In this document: one piece after another, positions 15,323 through 22,891 of the stretch
Position numbering within the stretch: position 1 is the first letter of the stretch
How the letters are laid out: the number at the start of each line of letters is the position of its first letter
Translations under genes and position numbers: made by a program
The notes under the pieces: model-generated
The model's input: the letters and a program-made list of their open reading frames with translations, nothing else
Databases searched by the model: none
Told to the model about the DNA's origin: nothing
Assembly (NCBI GenBank): GCA_017482465.1
Contig: JAFUMW010000027.1
Location: 1 to 32,216 of the forward strand
Length of the DNA: 32,216 nt
Origin: Clostridia bacterium
GTDB taxonomy: Bacteria > Bacillota > Clostridia > Oscillospirales > CAG-272
Direction: 5' to 3'

Positions 15323-16639
15323 ATGAAAAATAAAATCATTGCAACAATTTTGATCATATGCATAGTATGTACGCTGTCAGCTATGGCATTCATACACTAC
15401 ATTGGCATCAAATATGACCGTGAAGAAATCAGCATTGAAGAAAATACCGACGTTAGCGGAGACACCGACGTTGTCGAAAGCGATCTACCGATTGTCGATT
15501 CTGAATCCGAAACCATAATTGAATCCGGTACATATGGAGAGAATATCACATGGACATTAAACAATTCCGGAGTACTTACCTTTAGCGGTACAGGCAGGAT
15601 GACCGACTGTGCGCCCGACCGGGAATCCCAGATTTCCAGACCGGGATACAAATATAGAAATTCAATTAGATCCGTGGTAATAGAAGCTGGTGTAACTTCC
15701 ATTGGCGATGATGCATTCCAAGGCTGCGATCTACTTACTGATGTTACTATTCCAGACAGTGTCATTTCTATTGGCAGATCTGCGTTCCAAAGCTGTGATT
15801 CACTTACAAGCGTTATCATACCCGACAGTGTTACCACCATTGGTGCTTACGCTTTCGCATACAACCCCGGGCTTAAAAGCATAATAATTCCCGACAGCGT
15901 CACTTCCATGGGTATTGAAGTATTCTATAGATGCACCGGACTTACAAACGTCACCCTTTCAAATAGTATTACTTCCATTGAATATAATACATTTGCATAT
16001 TGCACAAGTCTTACTGACATGATCATACCTGATAGTGTTACTGTTATCGGCGTTAGCGCTTTCGAGGACTGCACCGGACTTACGAGTATAACCATACCCG
16101 GCAGTGTTACTCAAATAGCCTCTCTTGCTTTCCAGAACTGCACCAAGCTTACAGGTATAACGGTAGACAAAAGCAATAAGACTTTTTCAAATGATGAAAG
16201 CGGCGTTTTGTTTAACAAGGATAAAACAGAGCTTATTGTCTACCCGATAGGTAATACCAATACATCGTATACCATTCCCGACAGCGTTAACTCTATTAAG
16301 CATTATGCGTTCTCAAATAGCTCCGTTCTTGAAAGTATCACTATTCCTGATAGTGTCACCTTCATTGAAAACGGTGCATTCGCAGGTTGCACGGGACTTA
16401 CAAGCATAACAATTCCCGACGGCATTTCTTCTGTTGAGGACTATACCTTTTTCAAATGTACCGGACTTACGAGTATAACCATTCCCGACAGTATTACTGC
16501 CATTGGTTCTAACGCTTTCTTCGATTGCAACGCACTTACTGATGTATACTACGCCGGCAATGAAGATGCCCGGAATAAAATAGTTATTAAAGCGGATAAC
16601 GACCCTCTGCTTAATGCAAAAATACATTTTAATTCTTAA
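15323..16639 (+). CDS. BspA-like leucine-rich-repeat (LRR_5) surface protein
   Basis: This 438-residue protein starts with an N-terminal hydrophobic segment (about 4-25, signal peptide or anchor), an acidic linker, and a short GTYGENITWTLNNSGVLTFSG module common before BspA repeats. About ten 23-residue LRR units of the form xxAFxxCxxLTxIxIPDSVxxIG run to the end (about residues 130-410). One repeat (about 285-330) carries the VDKSNKTFSNDESGVLFNKD-type insertion typical of this family. BspA-like proteins bind host or microbial surfaces. GGGGAGG precedes the ATG at 15323. Its third codon positions look more AT-rich than its neighbours', which may hint at transfer. No LPxTG or dockerin motif is present. 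Confidence 0.9.
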   Translation: MKNKIIATILIICIVCTLSAMAFIHYIGIKYDREEISIEENTDVSGDTDVVESDLPIVDSESETIIESGTYGENITWTLNNSGVLTFSGTGRMTDCAPDRESQISRPGYKYRNSIRSVVIEAGVTSIGDDAFQGCDLLTDVTIPDSVISIGRSAFQSCDSLTSVIIPDSVTTIGAYAFAYNPGLKSIIIPDSVTSMGIEVFYRCTGLTNVTLSNSITSIEYNTFAYCTSLTDMIIPDSVTVIGVSAFEDCTGLTSITIPGSVTQIASLAFQNCTKLTGITVDKSNKTFSNDESGVLFNKDKTELIVYPIGNTNTSYTIPDSVNSIKHYAFSNSSVLESITIPDSVTFIENGAFAGCTGLTSITIPDGISSVEDYTFFKCTGLTSITIPDSITAIGSNAFFDCNALTDVYYAGNEDARNKIVIKADNDPLLNAKIHFNS

Positions 16640-16660
16640 AATCGTTTATCTTACAGACAC

Positions 16661-16692
16661 AAAAACCGCGACGGAATATCCGTCGCGGTTTT
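16661..16692. terminator. Bidirectional terminator between convergent genes
   Basis: AAACCGCGACGGA (16663-16675) and TCCGTCGCGGTTT (16679-16691) form a 13-bp stem with a 3-nt loop, shared by the LRR gene and iorB. Confidence 0.9.
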
Positions 16693-16728
16693 ATGTCATT
16701 TAACTTTCCGCCAATGTCGGTGTACAGG

Positions 16729-17307
16729 TTACTGTGCGCTACCCGCCTCGCCGAGCTCGAAGGCTTTCATATTAAGCTCCAAGAACTTTTCGGGTACGCT
16801 CATCTTTATCGCCTTGACAAGTGTGTCGCGGTCAAAGCCGAGCGCGTGCGACATAAGTCCGATAAGCGCTACGTTCACAGCCTTCTCACTGCCTGCCTCG
16901 CGTGCTATCGACAGCGCGTCTGCCGCGATCACGTTTACGCCCTTTGCGCGCATTTTTTCAACAAGATCAGCAGGGTACTCTGCCGCGCCTGTGATGACCG
17001 GCATGGGGTTTATCTGCTGTGTGTTTGTGATTATTGTACCGTCCTTTTTGAGGTACGGAAGCCATCTTGCCGCCTCCAAAAGCTCAAAGGACATGATGAT
17101 ATCAGCCTCACCCTTGCATATAACGGGAGAAGCAACGCTTTCGCCGAATTTTACATATGTTACGACCGAGCCGCCGCGCTGGCTCATTCCGTGTACCTCG
17201 GAGACCTTTACGTCGTAGCCCTCAAGCATAACTGCGTTACCGAGTATACGGCTTGCAAGGAGCGAGCCCTGTCCGCCGACTCCGACTATCATTATATTCT
17301 TTCCCAT
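16729..17307 (-). CDS. iorB: Indolepyruvate:ferredoxin oxidoreductase, beta subunit
   Basis: This 192-residue gamma-type domain of the 2-oxoacid:ferredoxin oxidoreductase family begins NIMIVGVGGQGSLLASRIL and has the EVHGMSQRGGSV segment characteristic of IorB. With IorA it oxidatively decarboxylates aryl-pyruvates from Trp, Phe and Tyr to aryl-acetyl-CoA and reduces ferredoxin. The ATG at 17307 lies one base after the iorA stop codon, with GGAGG inside the iorA end, so the two are translationally coupled. Longer in-frame starts overlap iorA and are rejected. It is the last gene of the leftward operon, ending at the shared terminator. Confidence 0.93.
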   Translation of the reverse strand: MGKNIMIVGVGGQGSLLASRILGNAVMLEGYDVKVSEVHGMSQRGGSVVTYVKFGESVASPVICKGEADIIMSFELLEAARWLPYLKKDGTIITNTQQINPMPVITGAAEYPADLVEKMRAKGVNVIAADALSIAREAGSEKAVNVALIGLMSHALGFDRDTLVKAIKMSVPEKFLELNMKAFELGEAGSAQ

Positions 17308-17308
17308 A

Positions 17309-19042
17309 TCACATACCTCCCTTGATCGCGTCCTTGGGACACATCTGAGGACAAAGTCCGCAGCCGACGCAAAGAGTAGCATCTATCTTCGCCTTGCCGT
17401 TTACGACCGAGATGCAGGGACATCCGATCTTCATGCATGCCTTGCAGCCGATACACTTGTCCGTATCAACTTTAAGCGCAGGCTCATGCTTTACGTACTT
17501 GAGAAGCGCACAAGGTTTGCGGCAGATAATTACCGACGGTGTTCCCGAGTTAAGCTCTTCCTTGAGTACCTTTTCAACCTCTTTAAGATTATTCGGGTCA
17601 ACTATTCTGATATGCTCATCTGCAACACCTGCGGCACGCGCAATATTTTCAAGCATGATACCGTGAACCGGCTCGCCCTTGAGCGTAAAGCCTGTGCAGG
17701 GGTTCTGCTGATGTCCGGTCATACCCGTAATGCTGTTGTCCACGATAACGACTGTCGAATTGCCCTTGTTATAGGTGATGTTGACAAGACCTGTCATGCC
17801 CGAATGCATAAATGTCGAGTCGCCGATGACGGCAACGCTCTTATTCTCCTCACCGCGGATCTTGTTGTAGCCGTGAAGAGCCGAGATCGACGCACCCATA
17901 CAAAGAGTGGTGTCCATTGCGGAAAGCGGAGCCGCCGCACCGAGCGTATAGCATCCGATATCACCGCTGACATAAAGTCCGAGCTTCTTGAATATGTAGA
18001 AGATACCTCTGTGAGGGCATCCGGGACAAAGAACGGGGGGACGTACCGGGATAGCTTCATCAAGAGCGGTAAACTCTGCAGACTTATCAAGCAGCTTTTC
18101 CGCGATAAGCTCCTGCGAAAACTCGCCGAGCAGAGGAAGCAGGTTCTTTCCCTCTACATTAAGTCCGAGCGCCTTGCAATGCTCCTCTATAAACGGATCA
18201 AGCTCCTCTATAACTATAACGCGTTCATGCTTTGCGGCAAAGTCCTTTATAAGCTCGTCCGCGAAGGGATAAACAAGTCCAAGCTTTAGGTATGAAGCAC
18301 TGTCGCCGAATACCTCAAGCGCGTATGTGTACGAAGGTCCGGAGGTGATGATACCGAGCTTTGTGTTGTTGTCTACGACCTTGTTAAAAGGACAGTCGCA
18401 CGCAAATGCCGAAAGCTCCTTGAGTCTGTCCTCGACTACTACGTGTCTGCCTCTTGCGTTCGCAGGCATCATAACATGCTTTGCGACCGATTTTTCGTAC
18501 GGCTTTACGTCTTTCTCTGCTCTTTCGCTGAGCTCAACGAGCGACTGAGAGTGCGAAACTCTTGTATTAAGTCTTAGTATAAAGGGTGTGTCAAATTTTT
18601 CCGAATACTCGTAGGCAAGCTTTGTAAACTCAAGACATTCGCCCGAATCGGATGGTTCAACTATCGGAAGCTTTGCCGCACGTGCGTAATGTCTGCTGTC
18701 CTGCTCGTTCTGGGACGAGTGCATACCGGGGTCATCGGCAACGCCTATGACCATACCGCCGTTTACACCGGTATAGGCTGTGATGAAGAGCGGGTCTGCG
18801 GCAACATTGAGACCGACATGCTTCATTCCGCAGAATGAACGTCCGCCTCCGATCGCCGCGCCGAGCGCTACTTCAAGTGCTACCTTTTCGTTCGGCGCCC
18901 ACTCGGCATATATCTCTTCATATTTTGCCGCCGCCTCGGTAACCTCCGTGCTCGGAGTGCCGGGATAGCTTGAAACGAGCTTTACGCCCGCCTCATAAAG
19001 ACCTCTTGCAACCGCTTCGTTGCCAAGCATCAGTTTTTTCAT
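17309..19042 (-). CDS. iorA: Indolepyruvate:ferredoxin oxidoreductase, alpha subunit
   Basis: This 577-residue, oxygen-sensitive enzyme has an N-terminal pyrimidine-binding domain (LGNEAVARGLYEAGVKLVSSYPGTPSTE), a thiamine-diphosphate domain with GDIGCYTLG and GDSTFMHSGMTGL...DNSITGMTGHQQNP, and two C-terminal 4Fe-4S motifs, CIGCKACMKIGC (about 528-539) and CVGCGLCPQMC (about 557-567). The first cluster is the atypical CxxCxxCxxxxC form seen in IorA. Cytoplasmic. AAAGGATC precedes the ATG. Upstream, 29 bp away, is a thioesterase-like gene in the same direction. The enzyme allows ferredoxin-linked energy gain from aromatic amino acids; with excess reduced ferredoxin it could also run in reverse. 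Confidence 0.95.
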   Translation of the reverse strand: MKKLMLGNEAVARGLYEAGVKLVSSYPGTPSTEVTEAAAKYEEIYAEWAPNEKVALEVALGAAIGGGRSFCGMKHVGLNVAADPLFITAYTGVNGGMVIGVADDPGMHSSQNEQDSRHYARAAKLPIVEPSDSGECLEFTKLAYEYSEKFDTPFILRLNTRVSHSQSLVELSERAEKDVKPYEKSVAKHVMMPANARGRHVVVEDRLKELSAFACDCPFNKVVDNNTKLGIITSGPSYTYALEVFGDSASYLKLGLVYPFADELIKDFAAKHERVIVIEELDPFIEEHCKALGLNVEGKNLLPLLGEFSQELIAEKLLDKSAEFTALDEAIPVRPPVLCPGCPHRGIFYIFKKLGLYVSGDIGCYTLGAAAPLSAMDTTLCMGASISALHGYNKIRGEENKSVAVIGDSTFMHSGMTGLVNITYNKGNSTVVIVDNSITGMTGHQQNPCTGFTLKGEPVHGIMLENIARAAGVADEHIRIVDPNNLKEVEKVLKEELNSGTPSVIICRKPCALLKYVKHEPALKVDTDKCIGCKACMKIGCPCISVVNGKAKIDATLCVGCGLCPQMCPKDAIKGGM

Positions 19043-19071
19043 ATTATTAGATCCTTTCGGAAAATATTGTT

Positions 19072-19833
19072 TCAGTTATTCCCGCCCATAAGCATACGGA
19101 TATTGTATACGGGAGTTATCGTTTCGGGCATTATTATAGCTTCACAGTTGGTACTGCCGTCAGACTTGACCGTACGGATATAATACTGCCCGTCACTTTG
19201 CGTCATATAAACCTTAAGTATCTCGCCGTGCACAGCCTCGGAAACATAACTCAGTCCGAGCATAAGTATCCGCTTGTTGTTCATCTCGGGGATGAAATCG
19301 CAAAGTATATCCGGATAATTGGTGTTGTTTATGTGACCGTTTGAATCAAGGTCGCTGTAAACAACCGTTCTTTCGCCGACAAGCGAAAGCTCAAGATCGC
19401 TTGGTATATGTATGCGTGCGGGAGAATCAAGTTCAAGCGGCTCGTCGGTTTCGATGTCGCATTCAAAATCCGACACACGGCACAGGCGACCCTTTCCAAA
19501 ATCAATTATTCCCCACACGGTTGTAGCTTCGGCTACGATATTGCCGTCCAAGCGCGCCTGATAACAACGGTTGAACGAAAAGCCGCGGCTCTCGCACGGC
19601 CATGTGGAGATCTCGATCTCCTCGTATGCGTGTACAGGCTTGTATATGCTCATGTTCAGCCTTGTAAGAACATACGATCTTCCCTGCTCCAAAAGGCTTC
19701 TTTGCGATATACTGCTTTCATTAAGCTGAAGCGTCGAGCACTCCTGCATAAATTTAAGCAAAGCGGACGCCTTCAGATTGCCGCTCGCGTCACAGTGATG
19801 AATATCAACTTTGAAATTTTCGTAAGTTTTCAT
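19072..19833 (-). CDS. Acyl-ACP/acyl-CoA thioesterase (FatA-like, double hotdog)
   Basis: This 253-residue protein with two hotdog domains matches bacterial acyl-ACP thioesterases (FatA/FatB-like). The first domain has the HCDASGNLKASALLKFMQEC helix entry. The second has SDLDSNGHINNTNYPD, with the Asn and His of the catalytic set. Such enzymes release fatty acids from ACP. It lies 29 bp upstream of iorA in the same direction, so a role in hydrolysing acyl- or aryl-acyl-thioesters connected with IOR is possible (inference). The ribosome binding site is weak (TAGAG), suggesting low expression. Two hairpins separate it from serA. Confidence 0.87.
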   Translation of the reverse strand: MKTYENFKVDIHHCDASGNLKASALLKFMQECSTLQLNESSISQRSLLEQGRSYVLTRLNMSIYKPVHAYEEIEISTWPCESRGFSFNRCYQARLDGNIVAEATTVWGIIDFGKGRLCRVSDFECDIETDEPLELDSPARIHIPSDLELSLVGERTVVYSDLDSNGHINNTNYPDILCDFIPEMNNKRILMLGLSYVSEAVHGEILKVYMTQSDGQYYIRTVKSDGSTNCEAIIMPETITPVYNIRMLMGGNN

Positions 19834-19852
19834 TTACTCTATAATATAAAAC

Positions 19853-19879
19853 ATTTTTGCAGGCACAGCCTGCAAAAAT
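19853..19879 (-). terminator. Perfect hairpin in the leader of the thioesterase gene
   Basis: A 12-bp perfect stem ATTTTTGCAGGC/GCCTGCAAAAAT with an ACA loop lies 20 bp upstream of the thioesterase start. The leftward tail GTTTTATATTAT is T-rich. It may be a terminator, attenuator or operator. Confidence 0.5.
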
Positions 19880-19910
19880 CCACAGTTTTCTTTTAACTCT
19901 TATCTGCTCG

Positions 19911-19940
19911 AAAGGAATGGGCATATATACCCATTCCTTT
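19911..19940 (-). terminator. Probable serA terminator
   Basis: An 11-bp stem AAAGGAATGGG/CCCATTCCTTT with an 8-nt AT loop lies 11 bp after the serA stop codon. There is no strong T tract on the minus strand, so termination may be incomplete. Confidence 0.5.
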
Positions 19941-19950
19941 CTATCTTTGC

Positions 19951-21120
19951 TTAATATACTATTACGTTTACTCTGATAATACCCTCTATAGCGCTTACCT
20001 TGTCGATTATCGCCTGCGGGATCTCTCCGTGGCATTCGACCATTGTGTACGCAAGCTCCTTCTTGGAGCGGTTTATCAAGTTTTCGATATTTAAGTGTGC
20101 GTCGGAGAACGCGCCCGAGATCTGACTTAAGATCGTGGGAACATTCTTGTGCATGATGCAAAGACGAGCGTCTCCTCCGCGCGGCATCGTCGCGTTCGGG
20201 AAGTTTACACTGTTCTTGATGTTACCGTTTTCAAGGTAATCAATAAGCTCGTTTGCGGCGTATACAGCACAGTTGTCCTCGCTCTCCTCTGTGGAAGCAC
20301 CGAGGTGAGGGATGGCGATGATCTTGTCCTCGCATATAATATCGTCTGTCGGGAAGTCGGTAACATAGCTTGCTATCTTACCGTCCGCAATAGCCTTCTT
20401 GAGATCCGCCGAGTTTACAAGGTCTGCTCTGGACAGGTTGATGATACGAACGCCGTCCTTCATCTTCGCGAAGTTTTCGGAGCAAAGCATACCCTTTGTT
20501 TCGGGGGTCGCGGGTACGTGTACGCTGATGTAATCGCTCTTTTCGTAGATCTCATCGTAGGTCGCCGCCTTTTCGATCGAACGGGAAAGTCCCCATGCTG
20601 CCTCGACCGTGATGTACGGGTCGCAACCGAGCACCTTCATACCAAGTGACTTCGCTACGTTGGCAACAAGTCCTCCGATAGCACCCAGACCGATGATACC
20701 GAGCGTCTTGCCTTCGATCTCGCATCCTGCAAACTTGCTCTTGCCCTTTTCGACAGCCTTTTCGGGAGCTTCGGTTCCCTTAAGTGTCTTTACCCATTCG
20801 ATACCGCCTACGATATCGCGTGATGCGAGCAAAAGTGCCGCTACAGCGAGCTCCTTAACGCCGTTCGCATTAGCACCGGGAGTGTTGAAAACAACGATTC
20901 CGGCATCCGAGCACTTGTCGATCGGAATATTATTTACACCTGCGCCGGCTCTTGCGATAGCACGAAGCTCGGAACCGAACTCCATGTCATGCATAACCGC
21001 CGAACGTACCATTATCGCGTCGGGGTCGGCGATATCTTCGCCTATTTCGTATTTATCTGCGTCAAAGCGGTCTGTGCCGACCTTGGCGATCTTGTTTAAT
21101 AACTGGATCTTCTTTTTCAT
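19951..21120 (-). CDS. serA: D-3-phosphoglycerate dehydrogenase
   Basis: This 389-residue enzyme oxidises 3-phosphoglycerate to 3-phosphohydroxypyruvate, the first step of serine synthesis. It has a substrate-binding N-domain, the NAD fold with GIIGLGAIGGLVANVAKSLGM, the NLSRADLVN arginine motif and the PHLGASTEE histidine motif. A C-terminal ACT domain of about 75 residues (NVPTILSQISGAFSDAHLNI...) could sense serine. It is a short-type SerA with no intervening ASB domain. AAAGGA precedes the ATG, 20 bp after serC, so the two are co-transcribed from the serC promoter. No serB is in the window. Confidence 0.95.
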   Translation of the reverse strand: MKKKIQLLNKIAKVGTDRFDADKYEIGEDIADPDAIMVRSAVMHDMEFGSELRAIARAGAGVNNIPIDKCSDAGIVVFNTPGANANGVKELAVAALLLASRDIVGGIEWVKTLKGTEAPEKAVEKGKSKFAGCEIEGKTLGIIGLGAIGGLVANVAKSLGMKVLGCDPYITVEAAWGLSRSIEKAATYDEIYEKSDYISVHVPATPETKGMLCSENFAKMKDGVRIINLSRADLVNSADLKKAIADGKIASYVTDFPTDDIICEDKIIAIPHLGASTEESEDNCAVYAANELIDYLENGNIKNSVNFPNATMPRGGDARLCIMHKNVPTILSQISGAFSDAHLNIENLINRSKKELAYTMVECHGEIPQAIIDKVSAIEGIIRVNVIVY

Positions 21121-21140
21121 CGTTTTATATTCCTTTGTAA

Positions 21141-22229
21141 TTACTTTTTGGGATTGTTCTTTGCGAAATCGTCCATGAACTTAACCAGCGCCTCAACACC
21201 CTCGATAGGCATAGCGTTGTAGATAGACGCTCTCATACCGCCGACCGAACGGTGGCCCTTGATGTTCTTGAAGCCCTGTGCGTCAGCTTCCTTGGCAAAC
21301 TTCTTGTCAAGATCGGCGTCGCCTGTTACAAACGTTACATTCATCATCGAACGGTAGGGCTTTTCAACAGGAGCAATATAGTAATCCTGTGCGTCGAGGT
21401 AATCATAGAGCACAGCCGCCTTCTTTTCGTTGTGCTTCTTCATAGCCTCAAGACCACCGAGGTCGCGTACCCACTCGTATACGAGCTTTGCGATGTAGAT
21501 CGGGTAGCAGGGGGGAGTGTTGTACATCGAATCGTTATCAGCCATTGTCTTGTAGTCGAGCATTACGGGTGTCTCGGGACGGGACTTGCCCATAAGGTCT
21601 TCTCTGATGATAACGACCGTAAGTCCTGCGGGAGCCATGTTTTTCTGTGCGCCAGCGTAGATAACGCCGAACTTTGAAACATCAACAGGCTCACTCATGA
21701 TGCAGCTGGACATATCGGCAACAAGCGGGATATCACCTGTGTCGGGGATATAGTTGAACTTTGTTCCGTAGATAGTGTTGTTAAAGCAGATATGTACGTA
21801 ATCTGCGTCGGGTCTGATATCCTCACGCTTGATCTGGGGGATATATGTATTGTTCTTGTCCTCGCTGGAAGCGATGCAAACGACGTCACCGTACTTTTTA
21901 GCCTCTTGGAAAGCCTTCTTCGAAAACTGACCGGAAACGATGTAGTCTGCCTTTCCCGAACCGTTCATAAGGTTGAGCGGTACTGCAGCAAACTGTGTAG
22001 ACGCACCGCCCTGAAGGAAGAGCACCTTATAATTGTCGGGAATATTCATAATAGAGCGGAAGAGTGTCTCTGCTTCCTTTATGATCTCTTCATAGACCGG
22101 AGATCGGTGGCTCATTTCCATAACGGACATTCCCGAATCCTTGTAGCAAACGAGCTCGGAAGCTGCTTTCTCAAGAACCGAAAGCGGAAGAGCGGACGGA
22201 CCGGCTGAAAAGTTAAATACTCTGTTCAT
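21141..22229 (-). CDS. serC: Phosphoserine aminotransferase
   Basis: This 362-residue class V PLP enzyme converts phosphohydroxypyruvate to phosphoserine and also serves pyridoxine synthesis. It has the typical N-terminus NRVFNFSAGPSALP, SVMEMSHRSPVY, FLQGGASTQFAAVPLNL and the Schiff-base lysine (about Lys196) in YAGAQKNMAPAG. The ending VEALVKFMDDFAKNNP is complete. The ATG at 22229 follows GGAGGAATTTTT. The frame stays open upstream to 22475, but that part is low-complexity promoter DNA. First gene of serC-serA, with a near-consensus promoter and a small hairpin abutting the ribosome binding site. Confidence 0.96.
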   Translation of the reverse strand: MNRVFNFSAGPSALPLSVLEKAASELVCYKDSGMSVMEMSHRSPVYEEIIKEAETLFRSIMNIPDNYKVLFLQGGASTQFAAVPLNLMNGSGKADYIVSGQFSKKAFQEAKKYGDVVCIASSEDKNNTYIPQIKREDIRPDADYVHICFNNTIYGTKFNYIPDTGDIPLVADMSSCIMSEPVDVSKFGVIYAGAQKNMAPAGLTVVIIREDLMGKSRPETPVMLDYKTMADNDSMYNTPPCYPIYIAKLVYEWVRDLGGLEAMKKHNEKKAAVLYDYLDAQDYYIAPVEKPYRSMMNVTFVTGDADLDKKFAKEADAQGFKNIKGHRSVGGMRASIYNAMPIEGVEALVKFMDDFAKNNPKK

Positions 22230-22243
22230 AAAAATTCCTCCAT

Positions 22244-22259
22244 ACCGGATAATACCGGT
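22244..22259 (-). promoter_or_regulatory. Small hairpin next to the serC ribosome binding site
   Basis: ACCGG/CCGGT with a 6-nt AT loop ends 5 bp before GGAGG in the leader of about 90 nt. A modulating effect on translation is possible but unsupported. Confidence 0.3.
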
Positions 22260-22326
22260 TAATAAAATTACATTACCGCATGCTGTTTCAAAATAAAAAA
22301 ACATAATAATTGCGATATTACTTATT

Positions 22327-22355
22327 ATTATACTATTAATTATAAATTTAGTCAA
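22327..22355 (-). promoter_or_regulatory. Promoter of serC-serA
   Basis: TTGACT (22355-22350), a 17-bp spacer and TATAAT (22332-22327) predict a start near 22320 and a leader of about 90 nt. The remainder of the 314-bp gap up to 22543 is AT-rich and shows only weak promoter-like strings for the rightward gene. Confidence 0.85.
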
Positions 22356-22543
22356 GCGGATTTTCCGCATTTCTGCAAGTTTGTATAATTTATCTTGCAT
22401 TTGTATATATTTATACCTTATTTTGGAGCATTCGTCAAAAACAAGATTTTTTATCGCAAATTCCCGTTGATACATTAAACATTACGGCGAATAATAACAA
22501 CAACGGCACACAAGCCAAAAATAATTGAAAGAAGGATCAAAAA

Positions 22544-22738
22544 ATGCAAATGTCAGGAAAAACCGCAGGCGTAATAGTAGCCGCGGTCACAGGTGCGGCG
22601 GCGGGAACGATGATCGCGCTGGTCAGCACACCAAAAAAGACCGCCTGCCGTAAGGTAAACAATTTTGCCAAAAGCACAAGCCGTGTACTTGACACCGCGG
22701 GCACGATCTTCATCAGCATGGCAGATATGCTGAAATAA
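22544..22738 (+). CDS. Small YtxH-like membrane protein
   Basis: This 64-residue protein has an N-terminal Ala/Gly-rich hydrophobic helix (about 6-27, TAGVIVAAVTGAAAGTMIAL) followed by STPKK and a basic, amphipathic tail. The pattern matches short YtxH-type proteins (Gly/Ala-rich helix, then a P-K turn), but the similarity is too short to be firm. AGAAGGA lies upstream of the ATG at 22544; a second ATG two codons on is an alternative start. Function is unknown; the family is often linked to stress or envelope contexts. It is monocistronic and ends before the bidirectional terminator at 22782. Confidence 0.6.
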   Translation: MQMSGKTAGVIVAAVTGAAAGTMIALVSTPKKTACRKVNNFAKSTSRVLDTAGTIFISMADMLK

Positions 22739-22781
22739 CAAAAAATCCCCATCGAAACAGCAGTTACTCTTGATCAAAAAT

Positions 22782-22821
22782 AAAAAGCTGATAAGCAAGA
22801 AAATTGCTTATCAGCTTTTTT
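22782..22821. terminator. Bidirectional terminator
   Basis: A perfect 17-bp stem (22782-22798 with 22804-22820), 5-nt loop and A/T arms lie between the YtxH-like gene and the transporter. Confidence 0.9.
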
Positions 22822-22891
22822 ACGTATATTAGAAGATCTGTATCGTTGCGTGTTATCTCTCGGAATATCACGCTAAACATATATCTTCTTT

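Noticed and set aside
15690..16540. Evenly spaced DNA repeats as a CRISPR array or satellite
   Set aside because: The 69-bp period is the codon image of 23-residue leucine-rich repeats in an intact coding frame; units are degenerate.
22230..22475. N-terminal extension of serC by 82 codons
   Set aside because: The extension covers the promoter and ribosome binding site and is low complexity; the conserved N-terminus begins at 22229.
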